Notes under the pieces: generated by a model | What the model saw: only the letters and a program-made list of their open reading frames with translations | The model's database searches: none | Told to the model about the DNA's origin: nothing | Made by a program: the position numbers and the translations under genes | Source of the DNA: Acheta domesticus | Taxonomy: Eukaryota; Arthropoda; Insecta; Orthoptera; Gryllidae | Reading direction: 5' to 3' | Assembly: GCA_031308135.1 (NCBI GenBank) | Contig: JAHLJT010004567.1 | Coordinates: forward strand, 33,880,115-33,944,114 | Length of the DNA: 64,000 bases | Shown: one piece after another, positions 31,656 through 43,764 of the stretch | How the letters are laid out: every line of letters begins with the position of its first letter | Numbering within the stretch: the stretch's first letter is position 1

Positions 31656-31900
31656 ACGCGGAGGCCGTTTGAAGACGCCCAGCGACTGCTGGCGCTCTGT
31701 GGGGAAAGGCGCTTTCTGCAGAGCTCAACTCGACGACGGAGCTGGGGGTAGAGGGGTGGGGGGGGGGGGAGGGGAGGGGAGGGGTGGGACAGGGTGGAGG
31801 GGAGGCTGAGGGCTCCGGTGGAGATAATGGGGTGGCGGAGACCCACGAGGGGTCTCGCAGGGAGCGGCGAAGGGCGAGTGCATCTGGGTGGAAAAAAGGC
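31656..31900 (+). repeat. G-rich simple sequence
   Basis: Contains a G10-type run near 31760 (GGGTGGGGGGGGGGGAGG) flanked by GGGGAGGGGAGG. ORFs on both strands through it are low-complexity Pro/Gly/Arg products. No gene is supported. Confidence 0.65.
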
Positions 31901-32115
31901 AACAGGAAATGGGCAAAAATTAACGTGAGGAGAACACGACGAGAGGGGAGGAAAGGAAGAAGAATAAAAGAAAAAAGAGTGATGGAGACAGGAAACGAAG
32001 AAATAATCTTAGGAACTAAGTTATCACAAGAAAGTGTGGAATGAAAGGTTTAAGAAACTGAATTTAAATGCAAATTATTGTAAGAGAACATTGTGAAGAA
32101 TATAAAATTTAGTTT
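31901..32115. other. Purine-rich then A+T-rich spacer
   Basis: Plus-strand GA-rich sequence to about 32040, then A+T-rich. Nothing recognisable. Confidence 0.5.
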
Positions 32116-32117
32116 TA

Positions 32118-32350
32118 ATATTTTTTTTGTTACTTAAAGTCGCATTAACGACTTTAAATAACTAGGTCATTAGCGACCACTATTGGATATAACGCTATGG
32201 TATGACGATGAAACGATATGGTGGTGATAGGGGGTGAAGGGACGAAGAACACATACAACCAAGCCCGAGGCGGGACTCGAACCCGCGACCCCACGGTCCA
32301 AGATCATTACGACACTACTGATTTAGTGATCTCGGCCACGGGCCTGGCTA
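32118..32350 (-). mobile_element. SINE-C with tRNA-like head, reverse orientation
   Basis: On the minus strand the 5' end is at about 32350 and reads GGCCCGTGGCCGAGATCACT, resembling box A. About 50 bp later it reads GTCGCGGGTTCGAGTCCCGC, a canonical box B with a perfect 5-bp T-arm, then CTCGGGC. The tail beyond contains GGTCGCTAATGACCTAGTTA and AAAGTCGTTAATGCGACTTT. A D-arm and a normal anticodon stem are not evident, so I read it as a tRNA-derived SINE and not a tRNA gene. It is distinct from SINE-B. Confidence 0.65.
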
Positions 32351-33600
32351 GTTTTATTCTTGTAGACCCAGATTGAGAAGAAAATCGTGTTGGCAGCCCA
32401 TCTCTATGGGACTGTGTTGTTCACTAGAGTTCCTTAAAGGGTTTGGGCGTTTTATCATGTGATTGCGGCGTGGAATGCCGAGCGAAATTGCTATAATCAG
32501 TGGGAAATTCGTAATTATCCAAGAAAGTAAAGAACTATTTTTGGAAATATGTGCCGTCACTTATGTCCCTGTCGAGATAATCACAGGAAGTTGCGTTCGG
32601 AATTTACTCTTTTTATCCTTAGAGTTTAGGTTTGGAAGTTCTTCGTTCAATATTTTTCTTCTCGTCACGATCCATTCTTCTTTTCTATTTCAATTCATAG
32701 TCCTAAAACGTCAATTTTTATTGAATTTTAATTATTACAGTATTCATATTTTAGCGTGCGTTAATTAACTAGATATTTTGAGTTTTAACTTGTAGATGAG
32801 AATAGAGGTGGGAATAGAGAAAGGAAATGTTATAAAGAAAATATATTACAGAAGAAAATGTGACTTTTAAGGATGACGAAGGTTCCATTGAAGAAAGAGA
32901 AGGTATGAAACGAAGAATGACAGAAGTTTCGTCGCGAAAAAAGGAAAAATGTAGGTACCGGCGACGGAATACCTGAAAAGCTGTATAACGTGATATATGC
33001 AGCAGTGCACCACGGAGCCTCGCAGACTGAATGCACGCTGTGCGGGACAGCGACCTCCAATGTAGGGGCAACGGCCCGTGGCGACGCACAGTGGAGTGCG
33101 ATGTGAGAGCAACCACCTACCTTCGGCTTTGCATGGAGGATGTGGCTATCTACTGCCAGAACCTACTACCTTCGACTTTTGAATACGACGATTGTATTTC
33201 GACAAACTCGAAAGAAAGTTGGTAAGACAATGGTAAATAGTACAGGACAACAAAAGAAGTAAAATGAAATCTGCGAAATACGCAGTAACATCAATGTACC
33301 GCGATATTTGAAGATATATCTTAAACATCACTGTTAACTAACGGCGCGAGCAGGAAGGGGCCACGAAAAGCACATTGGGGGGAAGGAATGCGAAAATCGG
33401 CAGTGCCAGTAGAGTGGGGTTAGAGAAAAGGGTTGTGGACAAATCCAGCCCCCGAATAGTTTCCGATTCAGCCACGCAAAGGGTAGTAGCTTCTCAGGCG
33501 ATAATTATCATGTGAACGAGAGAGAGATAAGATAGGATAAATAGGTAGATAGATAGAGGGGCAGTGAGAGAGGAAGTGTACAAGAGAGATGTGCGGGCAC
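32351..33600. other. No recognised gene
   Basis: Holds A+T-rich sequence with a more balanced stretch at 32950-33180. ORFs up to 115 codons on both strands have no recognisable product. After 33340 the plus strand becomes increasingly purine-rich toward the minisatellite. Confidence 0.5.
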
Positions 33601-35265
33601 GATGGAGTGGGTTTAGGAAAGTGATAAGGTGGGGTAACGGGAAAGGGCGGTCAGGTGGGGGTAAACAATTTGGACAGGATTGGAAACGATAGGCTCTCGG
33701 GCAGTGTTGGGAAGCGGTCGCTTAAAATATCATTCGTGGGCGGGGCAAAATCTAGGACGTGGAAAAACGTAGAATCGTGTGAGGGGTAAGGGAGTTTTGG
33801 GCGAGGGCGGAGTCATGTGGGAAGAGTCGGAGAAAGGTGGGAAGTTGGCTGTGGGTGGGGCGGCAGGTGAAAGCCGGGAAAGGCCTGGGCGGGCGAGGAT
33901 GGTGAGGACACAGCGAAGGATACGTACAGGGCAGGCTCTGGGCGGAGTGTTACGACGCGTTGCGCAAAATATGGTTCTTGCGCGGTCAATAAGTAACTAA
34001 AAAGTTAAAGAACGTGGGATGGTATGCGGGAGTGTGAGTAGGGAGGAGCCGCGGATTTTGATGTGATGGTGACGGGAACTATGGGCGCAGCCCCAGGAGG
34101 GGCCAGGTTGGGAACGAGGACTGAGACGAGAAGAGGTCGTGAGAGAGGAAAGGGCAGGGGGCAAGGGGATGAGAGAGGCGTGCAGAGGATGTGAAGGAGA
34201 GTGGAGAAATCGGAGGCGAGGATAGCGAGGACAGACGAAGACAGGGCGTAGAAGAGAGGCTATGGTAGGTAATGAGAATTGTGAGGACGTGGACGAAGGT
34301 CGAGAGGACAGAGAGAAGGATGGGGAGGACGGGGGAGAAGGTGAAGAGGACTGAAGCGAGTGTAGAAAGGATGAGAGGAGTCTTCAAAAAAGTGAGGGTA
34401 GGAAGGACGGGTGAGGATTGGAGCGAGGGTGGTGAGGACGGTGGTGATGGAGAAGACGAGGCGAAGATGCAAAGGACGAAGGCAAGGATGGCGAGAACGA
34501 TGGGAGGGTGGAGAGAATGGAACCGAGCGTTGAGAGGATGGGGGCTGACGGTTCAGAAGACGGGGTGGAGGGGGTTGGAGCGGGGACGGTAAGGACAGGA
34601 CGATGGTGAAGAGGACGGGAGCGAAGGTTAGAGTGGTGAGGGCGGAGATGAAGGTGGATAGGACGGGGCGAGGACAGATAGAACGAGGGTTGGGGCGAAG
34701 AGGACGGGGCGAGGGTGGTAAGGACGGTGGTGAAGGTAGAGAAGACGGGGACGAAGATGGAAAGGACGGAGGCAAGACCGAATAGGACGATGAGAAGGTG
34801 GATAGTACGGGAGCGAGCGTGGAGCGGAATATGGGGTGAGGGTTGAGAGGATGGGGTGGAGAGGATGGATGCGGGGATAGTGAGAACGGGTACGAAGGTG
34901 AAGATGACACGGAAAGGAAAGGGTTAGGGTGGTGAGGGAGGGGCTGAAGATGGAGAGGACGGGGGCGAGGGCAGAAAGAACGAGGGTTAGGGCGGAGAGG
35001 ACGGAGGCGAGGATGGTGAGGACGGGGGAAAGAATGGAGAAGACGATGGGAGGGCGGAGGGTACGGGAGCGAGCGTGGAGGCGATAGGGGTGAGGGTTGA
35101 GAGGACGGGGGTGGAGAGGATGGGTGCGGGGACAGTGAGGACGAGGACGATGGTGAAGAGAACGTGGAAAGGACGAGGGTTAGGGTGGTGAGGAGGGGGT
35201 TGAAGGTGGAGAGGACGGGGGCGAGGGCAGAAAGAACGAGGGCTAGGGCGGTGAGGACGGGGGCG
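33601..35265 (+). repeat. G-rich ~18-bp minisatellite with 255-bp higher-order duplication
   Basis: The plus strand is built from variants of GAGGACGGGGGCGAGGGT. In the cleanest part (34940-35265) successive units are 18 bp, which on the minus strand reads as a six-residue repeat like LAPVLS. The interval 34830-35000 is repeated at about 35072-35255: GGAGAGGACGGGGGCGAGGG and AGAAAGAACGAGGG occur near 34951 and 35206, an offset of about 255 bp. Divergence increases leftward to about 33.6 kb. The 362-codon minus-strand ORF (34260-35348) follows from the 18-bp period and the absence of stop codons in this composition, and I do not treat it as a gene. Confidence 0.8.
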
Positions 35266-35420
35266 TGACCGAGGACTGCAGCCGCACCTTCATTAAGGCC
35301 ACCGCGACGGCGGCGGCGGTGGCGGCGGTGGCGGTGCGTCTCCTCCACGCGAAGTGCTCGGAAAGCAGAGTCGGGCGCGCTGCTCTCGCTGCCGCTTTTT
35401 CATTACGCGACGTTCGCTCG
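35266..35420. other. CpG-rich block with (GGC)n
   Basis: Includes GACGGCGGCGGCGGTGGCGG at 35309-35328 and many CpGs. It directly follows the minisatellite and ends at A+T-rich DNA. Small ORFs on both strands are compositional. Confidence 0.5.
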
Positions 35421-37135
35421 CAAGAAGAATACGAAGAAATGAATTCATCAAGAAACATTCTTCTCTTTATACTGCAATGCTCTTCATTTCTATTATGTCT
35501 TTAAAGAAACGTTTAGATGAATATCTAATTGTTAATTAGGCACTGGAGAAGGTTGCAGATCAAGACAAGTTCATCTGTAACTCAGATAATAAATGATGTA
35601 GCCGCAATGTTGGAGACTTTTAAAGTGATAGAATTTGGCTTCGTCACTATGCTCCTTTGAAGTTGAAAAAAGCAATTTTAACCTGTGTAAAACCAACATT
35701 TCTAATAGAATCTATAATTTATTTTTAGTTCTGAATTTTCGAATGTATGAAAAACTCGTCGGAAACACAGTATTGGTACAAGAATATCCAATTTGTGGGA
35801 AATGAGAAAAATCTGTCCACCTTCCTAACTCACCTATTTTTTTCGCTCGTTTTCTACGGAATTAATGCACTTTAGGGCAAGTCAATATTCTCGTCTAATA
35901 AATTTAAATTAAAAGTTCACCTTACAAAATGTATCATTAATTCCACTTTCTCAATTTCGGACTAACGCTGTTTTTTTCGAGAAATCCTTCAATGTTTAGA
36001 AAGAGCTCAACAAAGAAGAAGAAACATTCACTAAATAACAAATTTCCAGCTCAAATTACGCTGGAGAAAATCATGCAAAAATAATGTTTTTGGAATTTTA
36101 ATATCATAATAGTTCTGTAATACCTGATATCTTTCAATAAATTTCTACTAAAATAGTAAAACTTTTTAGATCTCTTAACCAGCTACCTATAAATTTAATC
36201 TTATGAAACTTCAACATTTATCAAAGCTTAAAAATAAATATTACTCATGCGAAGCTGATATTTCTTCCAAAAATCTTCAATTATGAGGAGAGTTTTGAAA
36301 ATTTAACATTCTTACTTTATTAAAAACAACAATTCCAACAAAACGTCAGAAAATGAAATGCTAGTTTGAAACATCTCGCAGCAATTTAGATTGAGTAAAT
36401 TCTGAACACTCACAAGATATTGGTAGGGTCACAATATTTTCTCTGGAGGATGAATTTGGGGGCAAATATTTATTCGCTAACGCTTGTTTTGTTTTATTAA
36501 GAGCAATCATTTTAAAAATTATTTTTGGATGAATGAATTTTGTACGAGCTATTATATTACAAAACAATTCAAATAAATAAATTTTTTTCCAAATATTTGA
36601 AGACTTCCGAACTATAGTGTAGGAGTAAATCTGTATTAACCTTAAAAAAGAAAAAAACAAATAACAAAAATGACGCAGACGTGATGGGGTAGTTTAGTGT
36701 GTTTTCTTTACAAATCATTTGAAGGAAAACTTAAAGTTTTGAGAAAAGTTAGTGAACTGCGCGGAAAACGGTAATTATTCGACGCGAAAATTAGTATTTT
36801 GAAATAGTTGTCCATGAATTTATTTAAATTGCAAATATAGAGAAATAAATTACATTAATCAATAAACATGTAATATCAATGTTTAGTTTCAATATTCAAG
36901 ATCCAGAAGATATTAGAAAAAAAGTAAACTTTTGAAATTTTCAAAAATTAATTTCTCATGAAACTTAGGTTTTTACCGTAATTATACCTTCACTACTTCT
37001 TATTTGAACAAAAAACTAGTGGTGCTACAACAGAACATAATCTATCACATTATTTGTAACTTTTGAAAGTAACAAAACTTCGGAGAATTTAACAAAAATA
37101 AAATAAAAAATAAATTACTGTGTTAACTGCTGTGA
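35421..37135. other. A+T-rich sequence without gene
   Basis: Stops in all frames; the 99-codon ORF at 36361-36660 (-) is not recognised. No repeat relationship is noticed, apart from GTGGTGCTACAACAGAACAT at 37019, which loosely resembles the start of family A. Confidence 0.55.
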
Positions 37136-37139
37136 TCTG

Positions 37140-37495
37140 CATTTTCAAGCTGGAGCGCGCGCGGTTATACGCCGCGCGCCACGGAGCTTGCTGGCGCGGA
37201 ACGCTGGCCAGCGAGAAGGAGAGCCTCGAGGCGAGGCTATCTTGAGCCGCGCCTCCCCTACTTAAGCGGATGCGGGCGCCGGGTGGGGCAGTGAGGGCAG
37301 AACCAAAACACGGGGAGAATACGTGTCGGAGTCGCACGTGGTGGATCCGCGCCGGGCAGCCCAGGGTCCGTGCTAAGTGACGCACGGAGAAAATGCGTGC
37401 CAGAGTCGCACGTGGTGGAGCCGCACTGTGAGGCGTGCGGGACAGGAGCCGTGCCAAGTGACGCGCGAGAGCGATCCGGGTCTGGACATTGTCAG
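37140..37495. other. CpG-rich block with 74-bp tandem duplication
   Basis: GAGTCGCACGTGGTGGA occurs at 37329 and 37403, each preceded by GAGAA.A..CGTG and followed by CCGTGC.AAGTGACGC. The unit of about 74 bp includes CACGTG, the core E-box palindrome. The block is sharply bounded by A+T-rich sequence. It could be a regulatory island, but no gene start is visible. Confidence 0.6.
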
Positions 37496-37709
37496 CCGGA
37501 AGAAAGCAACTCCTGTTTACATTTTAATGTGAATAACAATGATGAAGTATTAAACAAAATGTTATCAAGTTTGTGTGGTTTCTTTGATTTGTGAACAAAA
37601 CATTAGCGATCTTTGGTACAACACTAATAGACCTTACTCCTGGCATGTGTAGTATCCACGCACGTTCTTTTCAGCCATTATTCAGAGGAGTTAGTGCATG
37701 TGTACCGGG

Positions 37710-37879
37710 GGCTCCACACGTTCGACATTCGCCGACTGCTTTGGTGTGTCCTACCCGTGGTAGGTAGGGCGAGCACCGAAAGGTCATCGCTGGGTAAATG
37801 GCAATTAACCCATCCACAATACTCATGAATCGTGAGAAGATGCTTGCTACTCTCCCAATACCGAATGTGCGGTGCAACC
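37710..37879. mobile_element. MITE-like element, copy 1 (GGCTCCAC termini)
   Basis: Starts GGCTCCACACGTTCGACATT and ends in the approximate inverted complement CCGAATGTGCGGTGCAACC. It shares GGTAGGTAGGGCGAGC.CCGAA and CAATTAACCCATCCACA-type blocks with the copy at 59177-59409. The right end is more eroded. Non-coding, about 170 bp. Confidence 0.7.
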
Positions 37880-38700
37880 TTAACACCAAATTAAAGCTCA
37901 AAAGCTTCTAACCTGCTCGAGATATATGTGATACACACGTCCATTGACACAGCCAGAGTACCATCCACCTATTCATGCGTAGTTAGACATCACGATAAGA
38001 AACCCGTCTTAGAGCGCCTCAAAACCTTTTTCTTTTCGTAAACTTCAAAATTCTTGACTGAATCAAATCCATTTCCTAAAACTTTACACATTCCAGGAAC
38101 GCTAAAAATTATATAGCTATTCTGCATATATTTTTGAATGTGTTTCATATAAAATTTGAAGAGAAAGGAATTACGAAGACAATTGTAGCAAATTTCTTTT
38201 TCGACCATACTGTAGCAGAAAACCTTGGAGATAACTGTTGAAGATACGTCATCAAGTAATGAGTTAAAATATTTATGCAATTCGTTAACATGAGGCGTCA
38301 CATGCTCGTGATGCACTAATGTCAGCGCTATGAACAGTATACAATTTGCTTCAAAAATAATCTGAACAATAAATGGTTATTTCTGACCCTACAACCTTTG
38401 TCAACAATTCTCCTGTATAATAATTTCTTTAATCATACCTACCGTGTGATTACATGTTCAAAACAAGTATTTAAATACTATAACTCACCTGAAATTAAAA
38501 TAATATTCAATGTTTATTTATTATAAATGTGTAAATATACATTAAAATACAACGCCCAAAAATGAACCTGAGTAACAGGTCCCTCATTTGCAGGCATTTC
38601 TAATTTTTAACATTATCGTGCTCAAATTTTTGTGGGCATAATTCCAATCCCTATACAGTATTTGAATATCTCCACTAGCGTGCATGTGTTAGGAAAATGT
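37880..38700. other. No recognised gene
   Basis: The 108-codon minus ORF (37990-38316) has no recognisable family. Otherwise A+T-rich with no structure. Confidence 0.5.
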
Positions 38701-38704
38701 GATT

Positions 38705-39025
38705 ACCTCTCTCACGGCTAGAACACTTCCCGAGCACCAATCGACACATTTGAGGTGTCATCAGATGCGTCTTGGTCTTCTGATGGGGAACTGATAATTT
38801 GTTTTCGGGTCCGTTCGGAAGATTAAAATAAATTTCCAAACGAGTGTTTTTTGTATGTTTTGGCGCTACTATATCCGTGAGTACGCCGGGAATTAAACTA
38901 TTGCCACCTAAATAGATCTATGTAGGTGGTGTTGATTAAACTCTAATATTTAGAGGCATTTTTTTCGCTCAATACGCCATCATTTTCTTTCACGACGTTG
39001 GAAACACTGATGTTGACATTTTTAC
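38705..39025 (-). mobile_element. Dispersed family D, copy 2
   Basis: It is the reverse complement of the 14.2-14.5 kb segment: CACTTCCCGAGCACCAATCG, TTGAGGTGTCATCAGATGCG, GGGGAACTGATAATTTG, the palindromic core (GCCACCTAAATAGATCTATG, near 38904-38923) and GTTGGAAACACTGATG. By eye, identity with copy 1 is high over about 85 bp of the right half. Both copies keep the palindrome with different mismatches. Confidence 0.7.
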
Positions 39026-41340
39026 GTGAACAATAGAAGTTAATTTGAACAAGTGACGTACTAGAGATATTTAATTTTAATCCGTAGGCCTAATATACAT
39101 AACATTAGCATTTAACTTAACATACTTACATTAACTTAACATACGCATTTAAAAAATTAAATTTGCAAAATATACGAACAGCATTGCCTTGGAACTTATT
39201 AAATTTGAAGAATTTCAAGTGAATACAGAGAAAACAAAACTGTGAGTAATGTTAGAGAAAGAATTGACCTAGTTATGTTCCACTTCTCACTTTTACGTTC
39301 CTGTGTATACAAATACCGATTCCAATACAAATACCGATTTTCAAATGAATGTGACCCACAACTTATACATATTAAACTTAATTAATACCTTATTAACATA
39401 CACATACAAAACAGTTATCTTTTAATATTTATTTAGATTCACATACGAAACGATTAATAGAGCAATTGCAAAAGTGGAAGTGAACAAAAAATTAGACTGG
39501 GTTTGAGGAGTTTTAATCTCTTCAAAAATTCTGGAAGAAAAATATGGAAGTTTTAAGCAATCTGAGAAAGAATTTACTTAATCATTTATAATTAAATTTA
39601 ATGTAGTTGTATATGATTTTGCGGAAGAATTTTCGAAACTAATTGAGAATGATCTTATATTAGGATTAGAGAATAACCTAGAACAACTTACAGGTGATCT
39701 CTGTGCATTAATGTGCATATTAGCAAAAATCATAGAACGTGTGGCTTGACTAAACTTTAACTTTTTGCATCTTCAATATCTTCAAGTATTCCTTACGACA
39801 GTTATAATTTTTAAATTGCAATATTAAAACTTCATATCCCATATGGAGGTAACATACAAGGCTATTGAATGTTGGGAATTTTTGAAGGTGAGTATAAGGT
39901 TATCAGATACTACAATTTATTGGAAAGTCCGATGTCAGTTACTGTAAGAATATATTTGAAAAACGTTACGCATGAACGAAATGAAGTATGAAAGAAATTT
40001 TCTACACATGAAGGTACTTTTCGAACAGTTTACAGCGTCGGCGACGCCACATTCAGCTAGTAAATATATACTACATTTAATTATCATTCTCTACATTTAC
40101 TCTTAGTCAATGGCACAAGAAATCTTCAATTGTTTATAAACATAAACAGTTTATGTTTACTGTGTTTAAAACATACTTGAAATATTAAACGTAGGGTGTA
40201 ACCTGTATGATCAGCGATATGCTGATTGAAATTCTAGAGTTCACCAAGAAAATCTAGGTGCTTTAAACTTTCGAATGCTTTTAAAATTTCTGACCGGATC
40301 GACAAAAAAATTTGTTTACTATATTTTTGCAGATTTTATTTTCAGAATACTTTGAAATATTTCGAATGCGAGAGAATTTAGACGCTTTTTATTGCCAGGA
40401 ACATCCTTTGTCGGAATCCTATTCGTGCCATATCTCAACGATCATTTCCATCCGCATTTCACAAAATACTTGATTGAATGTTGGCATTCAGTTAGAGGCT
40501 TGCGATACCGTTAAATTATCAAAGTTTTCTGAATGCGCACCATCGTTGTCTCGCGGGTAGCGTTTTAAATTTTTTTTTTAGTTTTACGTTCTCATTTCAA
40601 AACATGTTATACTTATTCACATGTTATTCCACAAACATTATACGGTTCAGAAAATAAACAGTATAAACAATTCAATGCAAAGTCGTATATTGCAGTTTTT
40701 AAACACTAGCGTTATTCACAGATTTAGAGTAATTTCGAAAACGAAATACAAATACTTATGGACTTTCAGAAATATACGGTATTTTGATAACTTATACAAA
40801 TATCCCATACTACAAACAAAAGCTAGACGACTTTAATAATTTTTATTAAAAGCAACGCATAATTTATAAATCGAGAGGTAAGAAGAAACCTTTAATTTAT
40901 ACTCTATTTTGATATAAATCAACAGAAAATTCGTCAGCTTTTGATTATTTAAGCACCCTTTTACTAATAACTAACCTGTGAAATGCCATCTATAGAAAAA
41001 AGGCATACATTATTTTTCTTCATTCATTATTTTCTGAATGTTTTGATTTTAATTGTAATACTTTTCACAAAGGCATCTTGCTTTAAATATATAAGAAAAG
41101 AAAAATAAAGATAAAAATATTTAAAATAAAAAAATACTAACGTATAAAATAACAAAAAAGGAATTGAAATTTATGGATACAAACCTTACACATTTTCAAA
41201 GGTATTCAAAGAATAGGCGTTCGCGTCCACAACATAAACAAATATATCTTGTATCAAAGTGTTAAGCACTTATGTCTCGTGTTGTGAATTGATGGAACAA
41301 TAATGAAATTATGAATGAATCGTAAAACATTGGTAAAGAC
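39026..41340. other. Long A+T-rich stretch without gene
   Basis: Over 2.3 kb of A+T-rich DNA. No ORF above 71 codons, no tandem repeat, and no match to other families in the window. Confidence 0.6.
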
Positions 41341-41344
41341 ACCA

Positions 41345-41885
41345 CAACTGCGTGGAGACAATTGGTTTCGCCCGGTGGCGCCTAATTCCTCCGTTCCGAC
41401 GCCCTTGCTCCGCGGGAGGATATTGCCTGCGCAGTCGTGTCTCCGGGAAGCATATGATTCCGGCGGGGCGGCGGGAGAGAGAAGTTGCTGAGGTTTAGGA
41501 CTTCCTAATTATGAAGCTTCGCTCGAGACGAAGGTGGACGGGCAGCGGTGGCGACGACGTGGAAAGAGGGAAGACGCTGCAGACGTCGACGGGGATGACA
41601 GACAGGTGGCAGACACGGACGGGGGAATGGAGAGGTGGGTGGTGGGAAAGGGCTGGGCGTCAAGCCAAAGGACGGCGTGTCAGAATGCTGGTGGCGACGA
41701 TGACAGAGATAGTGTGATAGAAGTAATGAAGCTGGAGTGAAAGGATATTGAGGAGGGAAAGTGACAGCGATGAGCGGCCACCTTGTTGGACACAAAGGAA
41801 GAGATGACTTTCGGAAGTTGCAACTTGTGTGGCTAAACGGTGGTGGTTGGTGTGCGGACGAAAGACGGTAGTGGGAGGTTTGAGC
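41345..41885. other. G+C-rich to purine-rich block
   Basis: First a CpG-containing stretch (41360-41500, GGCGGGGCGGCGGGAGAGAG near 41463), then a GA/GC-rich plus strand to 41760. ORFs of 68-96 codons overlap on both strands and are compositional. Confidence 0.45.
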
Positions 41886-41887
41886 CT

Positions 41888-42232
41888 TCGATGGTGTAAC
41901 TATTAGCGTATCGGACTGTTATACTCAAGTCCGCGGGATCAAGTCTGATCAGAGCCGTGGATTTTAAAGTCCGTCGTACCCCTTCCTACAGAAGGGAAGT
42001 AAATCCAGCTGTCCCATGTTGTAGCTTCACTGCACGTAAAATATCCCTACATCGAAGAGAAGCTCCTGAGCTAAATTCAAATCGCATATTTCACCGCCAG
42101 CGTGTTACATTCTTTCGCTATCTACAAGGTGAAAGGAGCGTAGTGAAATTTTCGTGGTCTGGCGGTCGAGCAGGCCTCATGGCCTGAGCTTGGCCAAGGA
42201 AATCAAGGCATCATTGAATTGAACTGAAAGTT
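41888..42232 (+). mobile_element. SINE-F with tRNA-like head
   Basis: The head reads GGTGTAACTATTAGCGTATC, GGACTGTTATACTCAAGTCC (a self-complementary stem-loop in the place of the anticodon arm) and GCGGGATCAAGTCTGATC as a decayed box B. The body includes CAGAAGGGAAGTAAATCCAG, CTGTCCCATGTTGTAGCTTC, ACTGCACGTAAAATATCCCT and GAGCTAAATTCAAATCGCAT. It ends in ATTGAATTGAACTGAA, a repetitive 3' tail. Only one copy is in the window, so family status rests on architecture. Confidence 0.6.
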
Positions 42233-43130
42233 CTAATGAGGTGGCTAAGCGAGTGTTTTTGAGGCCAGATGGATAGAGGGAGGCGAGGCAGTATCCGGGC
42301 GGTTAGAGACGCGGCGGGTGGAGGCGGGCGGGTAGTAGAAGACGAATGTAGTAAATGTACAGGTATTTTTAGTAGACAGGGGCCGAATAGAGATGCAGGG
42401 ATCGGGTAAAGGCATTTCGGATGCATGAGAAATCCAGGAAAATCGGGGAAAATCAATTAAAGCAAGGGTGGGGGCATGGACGTAAAAGCGGGACGGTTAG
42501 GTAAAGGAAACACAGCGAGGAAGTTAGAGGTGCAAAATCTGGGTCATGGTAAGGATAAGAATGCTGAAAAGGAAAAGATTTGTGCAGAAAGGCCGAGTTG
42601 AGGAGCTTGAGAAGTTGATATTGAAGCACAAAAGTTGATGCAAAGTTGTTGGGACGGGGTGATGAGAAAGTGATGGCGCAGGGAGCGAGGGGGGGTGGAG
42701 TTGGGCGGTTGGGAGAGCTTGAGCGGGTCGGGAAACCGCGGGAGGGTCGTCGGCAGCGGCGGCGGGAGACGGTGACATCGGCGGTGGCGGTGATGGCAGC
42801 GGCGGTGGCGGCTGCTCCCGTTGCTGAGGATTACCCGCACCGGGAGAGTCGCGAAGATTGTTCAGCCGGAAACTTGCAGGCGGTTACTTGCCACTTCCGC
42901 CGGCAGGAAGCACCTGGCGCCCCGCGCGGCCGCACCGTGAGTTGCGCGACGGGCTTCGCCACGGCCACCGCTGGGGGGGGGGGGCGCGGTACGGTCGTCG
43001 GTCTTCAAGGATGGATGGAATTCCCGTCCGCGGTGCTTTGGGTGAGAATTTTCCCTCCTTCGGATCAGACTTTGTGCGGCCAAGAGAATTTCGTTTCAGA
43101 AATGTGCGAGTGTTATGAGTCAATGTAATA
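42233..43130. other. Purine-rich stretch and CpG block
   Basis: Purine-rich plus strand to about 42640, then G+C-rich sequence with (GGC)n-like GGTGGCGGTGATGGCAGCGG near 42783 and a G12 run at 42973-42984. The 160-codon ORF at 42646-43128 spans it. Its composition (Gly/Arg/Ala) and overlapping ORFs on the other strand argue against a real gene, though a first exon under a CpG island cannot be excluded. Confidence 0.45.
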
Positions 43131-43764
43131 CAGCTAGTTCTATTTGTTGGGAACATTTGTAATCGTTAAGTTTTACTTTATTTTTATAGGAAAAGTTTTA
43201 AGGAAGGATTGGTGCAGTTTCGCAGTACTTCACACATGATACACCGAATAAATACTTTCGACATTAGTATCTGTAAAGGAACGAGTTATATACATTTGAA
43301 AATGATTCTCTTCGAACTTTCATTAAAACAATAAAATCTTACTAAAATAGAATTTTTAATGACGTATTTTTCTTCAGGTATTACGTTTTATGATTTAATT
43401 GATTGCATTCGTTCTTTATTTTTCTATTAAAATGTTATTTTGATATATATCCCAATTAATAGGTCAAATGCATTTTGAAATTGGAATTATTTTGATTTTA
43501 GAATGAGCAATGTTTTGCGCTAAAAAATCATATAACAGTATGTTGAATTTAGAACAAATAATTGGCAATGAATACGGCAAAGATACACATTTTGTGCCTA
43601 TTTCGATTTTAACACTCTGGGAAGATTAATATGGATTCCTGTGTGTGAACAGTTCGTTGTATACATATCATTATATGATAGCTGTTAATATTATAAATCA
43701 AGAAAATAGTGAGAAGAATTTCTAACTTCAGGTTTATTACGATATTTTGCAGTAATGTGCAATC
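43131..43764. other. A+T-rich sequence without gene
   Basis: No ORF or repeat of note. Confidence 0.6.

Noticed and set aside
32255..32345. Functional tRNA gene on the minus strand
   Set aside because: Box B and T-arm are good, but D-arm and anticodon arm do not form, and a SINE-like tail follows.
34260..35348. 362-codon minus-strand ORF with a leucine/proline repeat
   Set aside because: It follows directly from the 18-bp G-rich minisatellite, shows no domain, and other frames are also open.
42646..43128. 160-codon ORF over a CpG-rich block as a first exon
   Set aside because: Gly/Arg/Ala composition, other open frames on both strands, a G12 homopolymer inside and no clear donor site.
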